This document shows, piece after piece, positions 24,401 through 33,796 of a stretch of DNA of 64,000 nt. The translations under genes were made by a program, and so were the position numbers. The stretch spans positions 10,222,033 to 10,286,032 of the forward strand of contig NC_135194.1 in assembly GCF_050948175.1 (NCBI RefSeq). Direction: 5' to 3'. Each line of letters starts with the position of its first letter. Within the stretch, counting starts at the first letter, position 1. The notes under the pieces were generated by a model that made no database searches, had not been told where the DNA came from, and saw only the letters and a list, made by a program, of their open reading frames with translations. The DNA comes from Xylocopa sonorina (taxonomy: Eukaryota; Arthropoda; Insecta; Hymenoptera; Apidae).

Positions 24401-27400
24401 GTGTTTAATAAATATTCCAACAGAGAATTAAAACTGAGAAATTAAATTTGGCTTGTTTGACTGATTTTTATTTGTTAGCTGAATGAGTGAAATTTAATTT
24501 TTTTGCTTTAATTCTCTGCTAGAATATCTATTAAACGCGTCAAGATTTTGAGTCGACGTTGAGTTTGAGAAAAGCGGTAATACTTTCGTCAGTCTCGAAC
24601 AGGATTTAATGCAATTATTAATTAGAACAGTTACTGTACTTATGGACGATGGTGAAACTGATCCGTGAAAAGATTCGTCGAGCAATGAGATTAATTGTCT
24701 AATTGAAAAACTGATTGATCAGAGATGAACGACGGCCGATCAGGGAGCCAGGAATAATGAGATTCAGAGGCGCGGATACTTTAAGATTCCCCTCGTCAAA
24801 AGGCAAATGAAAATTAAATTACACGTTCAGCCACGCTCTCGAATTCATAGATCATAAATTTTTAGTGGGTGCTCGCTGCCACTTCGCTTCTGGGACCCTT
24901 CCTATTTAATCGTTCAGCCTTGGATTACCTCGTGACAAAATGTAGAGAAAATTGTTTCGATCGCGCGTATATAATAATAAATTTATATTTCACCTTACCG
25001 TAGTTACAGTTTGGTTAACCCTTTGCACTTCGAGGACTCTGGAACGGAGCCATTTAAAACGATACGGAGACAACTTAATCAATTTTCAGTTCGTAACTCA
25101 AGGACTAAAACAAACTCTGTTAGCAAATAATAACGTTGTTACTTTCTTTTTCCCAGTGCAATGTAAGTCGTCGAAAAGTATCGATTCCATATAATTAGAA
25201 ATATAATTCCAACTTCTATTTCATTATAGAATAAATATTTTTCGTATTTCTAATTACTTCAGTCCTTCAAATCGAGCCGCAAAATTTTTCAATTTGCAAT
25301 AAACTTGTCGTATCGCTTTCAAAATTGATTAATGATTAAATAAATCAGAGTGTCGTATACCAAAGTTCGCTGCCGCCACCAAGAGAGATGATTCGACCGA
25401 AGCTAAAAGTTTTCGCACCACGTGGAGCATTGAAAACTCTGCGCGACAAAAATAATTAAGTCACGTTACTGGGAATAATAAATTCAAAAATGCTAGGAAG
25501 AAGTGCATTAATCTTGTTGGCCTCGATTCGCGTGCCTTCTCTTTATCCCCTTTCATTCCTTTAACATTACACACTGTTCTTTTAAGCACGAACGAACATC
25601 GAGGAAACGCTGCTCATTTCATTAACAGCAGTTTTTAATCGCAAAGCATGATCTTCGAAAAATGTCTCGTCGAGTCGAACAGGTGATTGCAACGGATCGT
25701 GACGCGAAAATAAAATTTAATCGATGTCAATGAATAAAATTGAAAACTGCACTCTTTTTAATTAAATTAACCTCTTTGCATTCCGAATTGCCTTTCAGTT
25801 TTGTTGCCAACAACTCCCTGCTGTATAAAATACTTTACTTTTCTCAGATTAAATCAATAAAATTTATTATGCATCTAAATAGATTAATAACAAACCGAGT
25901 AAAGTGAAATCGATTCCACGGTAGTTTCATTAACCGCAAATCGTAGTTAGTCAGGTGTTTAATATCGAAATTGTGGCGCAACAGCCAATTCATTAGGCAA
26001 GTAAGTTCGTATTTAAACACGCGGGCACATTAGCAACGGTATTCGCAGCAGTAACAGTGTAACCGTGGAATACCACGCTTAAATTTTACGAGGCGTTTAT
26101 CAAACGCCAACAAAACCATCCACTCCATTACTTCGGAACACTCTAACCGATACGATGAAACGAACGTTCCTACTGCGCAACTGAAACTAGGCAAATCCGC
26201 GGTATTAAAACGGAACAGTTCGTCGAAATAAAAAAAAAAAAGGCGATTCCCGGTTGCGCGCTGATTTTTCACTGTTTACGATTTTCCGCGCGACGAATTT
26301 CCCGCGAATTCGTTTAAATTTCGAATAGCCCGCCAGGGTCGAACGCGATTTTCTCTGGCTTCGCAATTGTTCGATTTCACGGATTGCTCGTAACAGTTTG
26401 AATATTTCCTTTTGGAAAATCGAGAAAGAAATGATCACTACAAATTTCAGCAATTTCAAATAGCTACATAATAAATTAAAAAAATAAAAAACCTGTACGA
26501 AAAACGCGATCGAGTCGCCAGAAAATTAAAAGAGAAAAAGTCAATTAACCAGCGATAATGACAGATGACAGTCGTAGATCGTGGGAACGGCGATTCTTAA
26601 ACTCGCGGGACCGCTCGAAGGACGATAAACGAACTCGTTCAGGATATCCACGATTTCGAAACGATCCCAACAATGGCGGGCTATTTTGGCAAGATCGACA
26701 CCGCGCAGCCTCGTACAATAACGTGACAAACGTAAATTACCCGCTGAAAGGGGGACGATTTGAATGGGGAATAAAGTGAACAATACATCCGATATGTCCT
26801 CCGAATCGGGTCAATATCCGATAAAAGGCGCGTCATTTCGAACCTGCGCTAAATTCACCGCCGCGTGACAAAAATCGCCGCCATGGTCAACTACGGTAAA
26901 TCTACTTTCCGCAGAGTACCATAGACGTTTAACAGAAAGTGAACAGCGGTTTCAATCCCGGTTACCAAGATGTTCTGCCGCCATTTTGTAAGTTGAAAAG
27001 CGTCTTAGAACAAATGTTTGCTAGCAAGAATGAATTTAAAACACGTCTTCCTTGACTATTAATATTTTTTAGCAAATTATGAAATAGAAAAGGAAATATG
27101 TAAGAAACAGAACAGTGTGTTCTTCGATGTTTTTCTTACTTGTGTTCTAAATAAGCATCCGTCTGAAGAGCGTCATTTATGGCTTCGTTATCTCTAGCAT
27201 AGCACAATGCGGAGTTTCACCGCGGGGAAGTTTCGTAGGGAAGAAGTTGACGTTTGAAACGGTTGCCTTGGAATTAAACGTACTTTGTATGATTTTCAGA
27301 GAGCACGTTTCGAGTGACGTTGCAGAAAAGCAGCCGGGGACTTGGGTTAAGCGTTTCCGGTGGTGGAACCGCCGGGCCTGTTAGAGTAAAAAGACTGTTT

Positions 27401-30400
27401 CCTCAACAACCTGCGGCCTTGTCCAACAAACTTCAGCCTGGCGATATACTTCTAGCTGCCAACGGGATTCCTTTGACCGGCCTCACTAACTATGTAAATA
27501 TCGCTGACTTTTCTCGTATTTTTAATAACAATTATTCTCACATAATTACATTTCATTGATCCACGCGTAAACAGAAATGGAAGAAACAGTAAGAAAACTC
27601 GAAGAGGTTAATGCAATTATGCTTGTTGAATAATTAATAACGGAGAATAAAAATATGTAAAGTAATTACAAGTTTTGTTAAACGTATAAAAGTTGGACAA
27701 AAGTATAAAAATTGTTTTAAAAAATTTGAGAAATAATAATCTATCAGTTGGTATTGGAGAATGTTCATTCTGAACAAAGTAAAAGCAATTTTTGCCCATC
27801 GCCGCAAACTGTTTCCCTTCGTCTTTGCCTGGCACGGTTAAAACGATGAGGTGGCTGCGACAAAATGGCGTTTACTATAGCTTTAGATGGAAGCCACGGG
27901 CTTGTCTTCCCGTAGCTCTTCGAGATTTGCATTCGATTAGCATAATGTGCAGCTACATCCGGAACTCAAACTAAACCTAGACACTATCTTCCGTACTGTC
28001 GCCTGTTTGTCCCCCGAGAATCGAAGTGTAATATCAGTTTATATTATACGCTGCAGCTCGTACACTGTTGTACGGTATAACGCATTAATCGTTAACTCGA
28101 CAATTTTATGCATAAGTTTGGCGACTGTATTACAAACTGAATAATGAAAACGAGTAGCAAAGGACGGAGCAGAAGCCATTTGTGGCGTGCTGTCAGTCGA
28201 TATGCAAAAATGTACAAAATTACATACAAGCTCGAGTAACCTCTTTCTTACTAATAACTTTGGATTATCCTAATTTTATTAAGCAACGAGAAAATAAAGA
28301 AATCACTTTTTCAATTCAAGTTGAAGCAATATTACAATACAAATTTCTTATTACTTTTAAGCTTCAAAGCACACCTTCTATTAAATTATACCAAACAGTT
28401 GGAACGATAAAGCAGAGAAACGACTGTCAGTCGAAATTCAAGAGCACAGATCAAAACGTCATATTTGGCTCACTTCGACACAGAATCTGCATGGAATTTT
28501 CATAGCTGATCGCTGATTATTAAATAGTTAATCGTGATTCGATGCAACTTGTTGCAGGAGGCCCTCGAGGTTCTACGAACGACGCCTAGCACCGTCGAAC
28601 TGGTGGTGTGTCGACTTCCAGGTGATACGAATGTCACACCACCGGGTGCACCGCCGCCACCGCCAGCTAGGCGCGAACCACCGCCACCATTGCGGATACT
28701 CAACCCTCTGCCACCCCTTCAGATAGAACCCTGCGGTGTAAGTAACCCTTATCTCGAATCGTTCTCCCTTACAAACCTGCAGATAGCCGAATTTCCTGGA
28801 TCACTGAATCACCGAATTCCTTTATTTTCCACCCCTTTGACCGCTAATCGAACGATCTCAACTGCTAGAGAACAGCGTTACCGCTGCGCTGGCAAGATAT
28901 ATAAAATGTTATCTGCCCTTAATGGCGTTAATCGAGTGCATCGTGCGATTAAACGCCGTTCGTTTAACAAAAGATTCGTTGTTGCTCACATTTGTCGTGT
29001 AAAATATCATCTTTTAAGCGAGAGCTTTATTTCACAGTTTTTCTTTCTTTTATTTTCTGTTCTTGTAAATTTAGGAATCGATGAAACGAGGAAACTAAAG
29101 GTATATTAAGAAAGTGCGAATAGTGTTCTGAATTGATGAAAATTGATCAAAATTGTTTGGAAAAATATATGCAGTCGATCGAATGTTCGTCGATTATAAT
29201 TCGCAAATGCATGTCCGTCACGTTCCCATCGAACAAACTGAGTAGCAGGACGGTCCGTATTCATAAATATCATCTGCAGCGTGCAGGAAATTCCGAAAGG
29301 AATAGGAAATCCTGTCAAACTTCGTTTACAATTTAGATTTCGGTATTACCGCGGGTATGCACGGTGTACGATGCATTTATAACAAATCCCGGCGCAAATC
29401 CCATGTTTACAATGGGAGACAATTATTGGTCATGGAGTACAGGGAAATCAGAGTGTGGAGTAATTTATTCATGACATTCTATGTCACATGCTTTATTATA
29501 ATAAATAAAATCCTTTTTTATTTCATCCGACCATGCGACATTCACGATGGAACGATCTCGATTACAAATAAATTTATACAAAACCTAGACGTATTCCAAA
29601 ATTTCAAATACGTCCAGAATTAAATAATACCTTTACGTATATTTAAATATAAAGTAATATTCATCCTCATATTTTCCAACACGCTTCTACAATTCTCGAT
29701 CCTTCCAATCCCCGCTTACTATCTCAAGACTATCATAAAACGCTTGGAAATATTTAAACAGTTCCTCCAGGTCGAGAAACATCCGTTCTCCAGCTACCAG
29801 GGCGCGCGATTTCCACTTCCACCCCAAAACAGGCACTCACCAGCAGAGGACGCGCTTGCCCAGAATTAAACGCGCTAAACTCTTTCGCAATTTCCCGCAG
29901 GAATTCGACATAGAGATGACGAAGGTCGGCGGCAGCCTGGGTTTCACCCTGAGGAAGGCGGACAGCAGCGCGCTCGGTCATTACGTGAGGGCGTTGGTGC
30001 GGGAGCCAGCGTTGAGCGACGGTCGGATCCGACCAGGTGACAAAATAGTCGCCGTGGACGGGGCGCCGTTGTCGCCCATGAGCCACGAAGAGGCTGTCCA
30101 ATTACTGCGACAATGCGGACCGACCGTCAGGCTGCGGCTGTACAGGGACCTCGCGCAAACTCCTGTCTCCGCGCTTTCTCCAACCGAGCCCGATCATCCA
30201 CTCCGTCCACCGCGAACCAGTTTGAGGTAAACCTTTTTCCCTCTAATTAACCCTTTGCGCACGCGGGCCGCTCCTCTCAGGAGCGAGACGTTCCCTGGAT
30301 GCGCTCGTAACGTCGATTGCGTTGAGGCAGAGGTGGCTAAACTTCTGGCGCATCCTCGAACGTGGAGCATTGGATGGTGGTTACGAATGGACGTACTGGA

Positions 30401-33400
30401 TGCACTAACATGGAGGTTGTCTAAAATTTCCAGGCAAGAAGCCGTAGACATGCTGTGCGATCTAGCAGTTCGAAAGTTATCACCAGGCACATCGAGCGGC
30501 TCGAGCTGCAAGCAATCACCCGGGGCATCTTGCAACTCTCCGAGAAGACTGCGCCGTCTTGCAACCCGTACGCCTACTGCTGATAGCGATCCAGGTATCG
30601 TTTATCCCACGCAACATTAAATTCATATTTAATAAGAGCAAAGCGAGATGGAGTTTGTCGATAAAATTGCTGACACTATTTCTAATACCTAAAGCGAGTG
30701 GTTTCTGAACGAAATAAAAGTTTTAAATAAAACGAAAGTAAATTACAATGAACACTTTACGCGTAGAATACGAAAGATCGAAAGTGTTAGTCGACGAGAA
30801 TAAAAAAACTCAGCAAACATCTCGACCCAGCGACCCAATAACCAATGGAGCCATCTAAGAAAGCTAACCCGTCCTTGCAGAAACTCTGGAGAAGCAACCG
30901 AGCGTGCAGACGACATTGACGGCCAGCCAGGCGGAGACATCCGATTCCGACCAGTGCTCGATCAGGACGCAGATAACGAATTCACAACCAAACACACCTG
31001 GCACTGACATAATCGATCCGCCGCCGTTGTACGACGTTTGCGAATCCAGCGACTCGTCGAAGACCCCAGCGCGACCGAGTTTCCTCGACTTGTCGGCGCC
31101 CCAGGGGAAGCCCCATTTTCAGTTCTGCAGCCTGGACTCCGACCTCGATTATCGGGACGGCGTGGACGCGATCGTCGCGGAGGACGAGCCGCGAAACAAG
31201 GCGGCTGAGATCGACTACGAACGAAGAGAGACGACCATGCTGTCCGTCGACGAGCACGACAACGACCTACCCTCGGAGCCCGCCTCGATGCCGCCGTTGC
31301 TCTCCTCGACCAGCAGCTCGAACGCCGCCGCGTTCAGCTACAAGAACCCCGCTTATCAGAGCGCTAATCCAGCCTGCGGCGCCGGCATTGACACCACCGC
31401 GAAAAACAAGGCTACCCACTCGAGCGACCAGGACATACCAGGTTCACCCACCTTTCATTCCGTCTACCCCAAGCCTGTAAACAATTCTGCCGCGGTAGCT
31501 TCAACCCCTCCGTCGCGCGGTCTTCCGGTCGCCTTCGACCTAATTCCGTTCACGCTTCTTCCAGAGAGTTTTTATAGTAGTTTCGAGACGTGGTTTTGTT
31601 ATCTGGAACTAGAGGAGGGGTTTTATGTCTGTTTCGAATGAAGATAATTCTTGCCGAGTTGTTCTCTTTGGTATGAGTAGGTTCGCCCCCTTTTTGGTTC
31701 CTAGCGCGGATCTTGGAGAACGTCTGGTATGCGTCCATGTTCTTTGCTTGGGCGGGGTGTAAAGTGTGTATTGATATTTTATTGTTTTTGAAATCAAGAG
31801 AATTTGTAAAAATGGTTAGAGTATATTTCGGAACGCTATATAATGACTTTTGGGTGTCCATGTATTAATTGTAAAGTTCTATGTGTTTGGATGTGTAATG
31901 GATGTTAACAGTTTTTTAGTAAGTTTTTTGATGTTTGCTCAATCGACACGTGTAGTAAGGTAAAAAAAATTGGTATTCAGAGAGAGAGAGAGCCGCATGG
32001 ACGCGCGAAAAATATGAATTTCAAACCGGTAGCACTTCATTATCTTATCTGTCCACAACATACGAGCGTGCGATATCATGTCACCTCTACATATCAGTCG
32101 CCTAGATTTCGCGTCGAACAGTCAGTTGTACTAGTCGCACTCGACCACTCCACTCAATAATTACACCTTGATCCCGCATCGAAATATATCGAATCGTTCC
32201 ACATAGTATTATCTAATCTATTTTTTGTTTACCATCGATCAGTATCTTCTCGAACGTGCAAGTGGTAACACAAAATCCAATCGCTGCAACAAACCAACAC
32301 ATTAAATCAATCCACTCGTTTCCATTGAAAAACAACAAAAAAAAAAAAAAATGTACACGAACGTGTCTATTGAATATATCTTCGCACGTTGTTAATTGCT
32401 CTTTCATAGTATCCAAGGTATCGCGCTAGGAATAATTGTATTTGATAAAAATTGCAACGGAACGGAGTTATCGCAACCACAGCTGTTCCGTTGCTCGATG
32501 GGAGGTCTATTTGCCAAGTTACGATTTAATTTTATGTACGACGCGCAGGGAAGATCTTAGGAGCGGAGGATCCCGGCGGCAGTAAGGGCTTGTTGAAGTG
32601 GAAAGGCGTGATGTTCGCTCCGGATGATGGAATAGATAAAACGGAAAATGAAGAGGCGAAGGCTGATGTAGACACCACGGACTCAGCTGTCCCCAATAAA
32701 GATCTTGAACAAGGAACCGAGGTAGGGTTTTCATTCGACGAATCGTGCCGAAGCGTTGTTAGTAAATCGAATCTCGCCGCCATTCAACATGATAGATGAC
32801 GAAGAAAACAATAATTGCTTAAAATAACATATATAATCATCTTTCAAAAATGAAATAGCAAATATCATCTCTATGTAAAAGAACCTCTGATTTAATTCAT
32901 TTGTCATACTTTTTTAGAAGAGATCAGTTTAATTAAAGATATACAGTTTTTGAAATACTTAAAGAGCTATTAAGTTGGAGAAATTCGAAAGAGGAACGTT
33001 GTTTTTTAAATCACAACGTGATAATAATTTAAAGTTCTTCAGTTTATCTCTAATTTGAATTTAGAATTAATATTGTATGGCAAATCGAAAGTGAAGTACT
33101 TAGAGCGTGAGATCTAATTTTGAATTGCATTGGTGATCGTCGTTGTTGAAGGTGTTCATGGTAGAGCTGACACGTGGTTGGAACAGTCGACTGGGATTCA
33201 GTCTGCAACCGGAAGGAAACCGTACAGTTATATCTGTGGTACACCCCGACAGCGTTGCAGCTAAAGATGGGAGGCTGAAACAAGGAGACGTTCTTATGAT
33301 GGTAATATCGATTTTAATTAATACCTCATTTTCCACTTGAACACTCTGCTCCTCCTTTCCAGCGAGGGAATATCTCGAGATTCAACAATTCTCTTCAACT

Positions 33401-33796
33401 TAAACTGATATCACTTTTCTTTCCATATATAATAATCATCTGTACGAAATCTACGTATATTTATGAAAATTTTCAAATTAAACAAATTCCAAAATATATA
33501 ATTCTTTTTGCATGGAGTAACGTGAAATTATTGCACATATAAAATCAAAAAATATGAAACGTGACATTATGTTGCGAGAGAAATGAAAATAGATTCTTAA
33601 TTAAAATTAATTCCACCCTTGCTTCACAAGTATACCACATTCTTTTCATTACACGTCGGTGTGTCTTCCATTTCAGGTAAACGACGAAAGTGTCGAGCAC
33701 ATGTCAACAGCTGACATAATAGATCTGTTGCGTAAAATAAGGGGTTCCATTGGCATCACGGTGATGCGGCGAAGTAAGCGAGAAAACACGACGTGA
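3011..33796 (+). CDS. bbg: Three-PDZ scaffold protein, big bang-like (gene-level entry, 5' partial)
   Basis: Joining the exons at 3011-3467, 5576-5809, 6165-6631, 27300-27493, 28558-28737, 29901-30226, 30434-30594, 30881-about 31441, 32549-32721, 33152-33301 and 33677-33796 gives one frame of about 1000 codons. All splice phases agree except the donor after the eighth exon, which is unresolved. The N-terminal third is low-complexity, rich in Ser, Arg and Asp. It is followed by PDZ1 (fourth and fifth exons), PDZ2 (sixth exon), a long acidic Ser-rich linker, and PDZ3 (last two exons). The protein ends 9 residues after the last PDZ strand. PDZ domains bind C-terminal peptides of membrane proteins, so a cortical or junctional scaffold role is inferred. 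The domain number and the PTPN13-like PDZ sequences suggest Drosophila big bang; other multi-PDZ families are not excluded. The PDZ content is certain, the gene name is not. Earlier exons lie left of the window. Confidence 0.72.
4468..4550. mobile_element. Possible short TTAA-flanked MITE
   Basis: TTAACCCTTTCGTGATCG at the left and an imperfect inverted end, GCGCGAAAACGTTAA, at the right enclose 83 bp. The similarity is limited and the call is tentative. Confidence 0.3.
4551..4568. repeat. Perfect short inverted repeat
   Basis: TGGGGTGC TT GCACCCCA is a perfect 8-bp-arm hairpin directly after the TTAA at 4547-4550. No function is known. Confidence 0.6.
5576..5809 (+). CDS. bbg: PDZ-gene exon B: acidic linker
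   Basis: The acceptor is CTTTTTTCCAG ending at 5575 and the donor is GTGTGC at 5810. The exon is 234 nt, with one base completing an Arg codon from exon A and two bases passed on to exon C. It encodes a hydrophilic Asp-rich segment (HLDDKDVLDDDPKENN) and repeated Gly/Leu/Pro patches (GGTLPHKKRS). The same 'GTLP(H)K(R)' motif recurs in exon C. I recognise no domain. Confidence 0.68.
6165..6631 (+). CDS. bbg: PDZ-gene exon C: basic and Ser-rich linker
   Basis: The acceptor is TTGCCGCAG ending at 6164 and the donor is GTGAGT at 6632. The exon is 467 nt (1 + 155 codons + 1). The segment has two related strings, QQSDLDLVRC and HRNSDLDLVGTLPKRK, suggesting a short internal repeat, plus RRNRSVDT, a plausible basophilic kinase or 14-3-3 type site (inference). 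The dangling G joins AG of exon D to make Glu, giving NITPESTFRVTLQ across the 20.7 kb intron. Confidence 0.68.
8651..8680. repeat. CA-type simple repeat
   Basis: Interrupted ACACAC/ATACAC repeat in the large intron of the PDZ gene. Confidence 0.8.
10968..11187 (-). mobile_element. piggyBac-like MITE relic
   Basis: The right end GAGTGCAAAGGGTTGA (11172-11187) is the reverse complement of a TTAACCCTTTGCACTC-type terminus. The left part (CTCGAGGACTCT, then GCTATTTAAAAT) matches the element at 25015. The left terminus itself has decayed. Confidence 0.55.
21732..21883. mobile_element. piggyBac-like MITE, both TTAA ends visible
   Basis: Starts TTAACCCTTTGCAGTCC and ends GGACTGAAAAGAATTAA. The ends are inverted with three mismatches over 17 bases, and TTAA, the piggyBac target duplication, is at each tip. 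Length is 152 bp with no coding capacity. Confidence 0.65.
25015..25166. mobile_element. piggyBac-like MITE relic
   Basis: Starts TTAACCCTTTGCACTTCGAGG. The interior (GAGGACTCT..GAACGGAG, CATTTAAAA, CGGAGACAA, TTTTCAGTTC, AATAATAACG.TGTTA) aligns with 10968-11187. The right end (CAGTGCAATGTAA) is a degraded inverted copy of the left. Confidence 0.6.
27300..27493 (+). CDS. bbg: PDZ-gene exon D: first half of PDZ1
   Basis: The acceptor is GATTTTCAG ending at 27299 and the donor is GTAAAT at 27494; the exon ends in phase 0. It encodes FRVTLQKSSRGLGLSVSGGG, in which GLGL is the carboxylate-binding loop, then a long hydrophilic stretch and LQPGDILLAANGIPLTGLTNY. These are PDZ strands A to E, with the conserved GD and NG turns. 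Confidence 0.85.
27494..28557. other. Intron D-E of the PDZ gene
   Basis: AT-rich intron splitting PDZ1. I see no further gene or repeat in it. Confidence 0.7.
28558..28737 (+). CDS. bbg: PDZ-gene exon E: second half of PDZ1 and proline-rich tail
   Basis: The acceptor is TTGTTGCAG ending at 28557 and the donor is GTAAGT at 28738; both are phase 0. EALEVLRTTPSTVELVVCRL supplies helix B and the last strand of PDZ1. A proline-rich segment follows (GAPPPPPARREPPPPL, then NPLPPLQ), a plausible SH3, WW or EVH1 ligand (inference). Confidence 0.83.
28738..29900. other. Intron E-F of the PDZ gene
   Basis: AT-rich intron between PDZ1 and PDZ2. The frame of exon E stays open for some distance but loses coding character after the donor at 28738. 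Confidence 0.7.
29901..30226 (+). CDS. bbg: PDZ-gene exon F: complete PDZ2
   Basis: The acceptor is TTTCCCGCAG ending at 29900 and the donor is GTAAAC at 30227. A whole PDZ domain lies in one exon: FDIEMTKVGGSLGFTLRKAD with a GSLGF binding loop, then DGRIRPGDKIVAVDGAPL and HEEAVQLLRQCGPTVRLRLY. His at the start of helix B would predict class I ligands (S/T-x-hydrophobic C-termini), by PDZ family rules. A Pro/Ser tail follows. The exon is strongly GC-biased relative to its flanks. Confidence 0.88.
30247..30262 (+). mobile_element. Possible MITE terminus in intron F-G
   Basis: TTAACCCTTTGCGCAC begins 20 bp after the exon F donor. I find no clear matching right end before exon G, so this may be a truncated copy or chance. 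Confidence 0.3.
30434..30594 (+). CDS. bbg: PDZ-gene exon G: linker
   Basis: The acceptor is AATTTCCAG ending at 30433 and the donor is GTATCG at 30595. The exon is 161 nt (1 + 53 codons + 1). It encodes RQEAVDMLCDLAVRKL, a short amphipathic stretch, then Ser/Cys/Arg-rich sequence. QEAVDMLCDLAVRKL looks like a PDZ helix B plus strand fragment without the rest of a domain, possibly a decayed PDZ (inference). Confidence 0.65.
30881..31441 (+). CDS. bbg: PDZ-gene exon H: acidic Ser-rich linker (3' end uncertain)
   Basis: The acceptor is GTCCTTGCAG ending at 30880; the first two bases complete Glu with exon G. The frame is rich in Ser, Asp and Pro (YDVCESSDSSKTP, SLDSDLDYRDG) and stays open to a TGA at 31639-31641. 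To join exon I in phase the donor must leave one base. The GT at 31442 does this but is weak (GTTCAC); the GT after 31515 (CGCG|GTCTTC) is another option. A polyadenylated read-through isoform ending at 31641 is also possible. The start is secure and the end is provisional. Confidence 0.62.
31642..32548. other. Intron H-I, with possible internal promoter
   Basis: Contains a (GA)n tract at 31979-31992, and 100 bp later an initiator-like TCAGT (32094-32098) with a further CAGTCAGTTG about 30 bp downstream. A poly-A tract lies at 32334-32350. No coding exon is visible. Confidence 0.45.
31979..31992. repeat. (AG)n tract
   Basis: AG dinucleotide run about 100 bp upstream of an initiator-like TCAGT. 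In insects such tracts can bind GAGA factor (inference). Confidence 0.7.
32549..32721 (+). CDS. bbg: PDZ-gene exon I: linker before PDZ3
   Basis: The acceptor is CGACGCGCAG ending at 32548 and the donor is GTAGGG at 32722. The exon is 173 nt (2 + 57 codons), ending in phase 0, which fits exon J. It encodes LLKWKGVMFAPDDGIDK, then an acidic run (TENEEAKADVDTTDS). I recognise no domain; the hydrophobic LLKWKGVMFAP patch stands out in an otherwise disordered linker. Confidence 0.65.
33152..33301 (+). CDS. bbg: PDZ-gene exon J: first half of PDZ3
   Basis: The acceptor is GTTGTTGAAG ending at 33151 and the donor is GTAATA at 33302; both are phase 0 (50 codons). FMVELTRGWNSRLGFSLQPE contains the RLGF carboxylate loop, followed by VISVVHPDSVAAKDGRLKQG and DVLMM, the typical PDZ strand and turn order. 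Confidence 0.87.
33677..33796 (+). CDS. bbg: PDZ-gene exon K: end of PDZ3 and stop codon
   Basis: The acceptor is CCATTTCAG ending at 33676; the exon is phase 0, 39 codons plus TGA (33794-33796). VNDESVEHMSTADIIDLLRK completes the NG/ND turn and helix B, and IRGSIGITVMRR is the last strand. Only nine further residues follow, so the protein ends with its third PDZ domain. An A-rich tract follows at 33868-33890. Confidence 0.87.
   Translation, partial: VNDESVEHMSTADIIDLLRKIRGSIGITVMRRSKRENTT

Larger units (their letters stand above)
19001..27299. other. Large intron C-D of the PDZ gene, right part
   Basis: CpG-rich, homeodomain-site-rich sequence at about 19500-21100 (TAATTA and ATAAAT motifs between GCG-rich strings) gives way to AT-rich sequence after 23000. 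MITE relics are at 21732-21883 and 25015-25166. A DRE-type palindrome TATCGATA is at 19053-19060. Two PHO/YY1-like motifs lie at 26876-26888 and 26977-26988, close to exon D. No coding exon is supported. Confidence 0.5.

Noticed and set aside
26558..26779. 73-codon polar frame near exon D
   Set aside because: Protein-like at first sight but with no splice context, and the antisense frame is equally open.
30194..30535. 113-codon frame on the - strand across intron F-G
   Set aside because: Overlaps exons F and G, which have consistent phases on the + strand.
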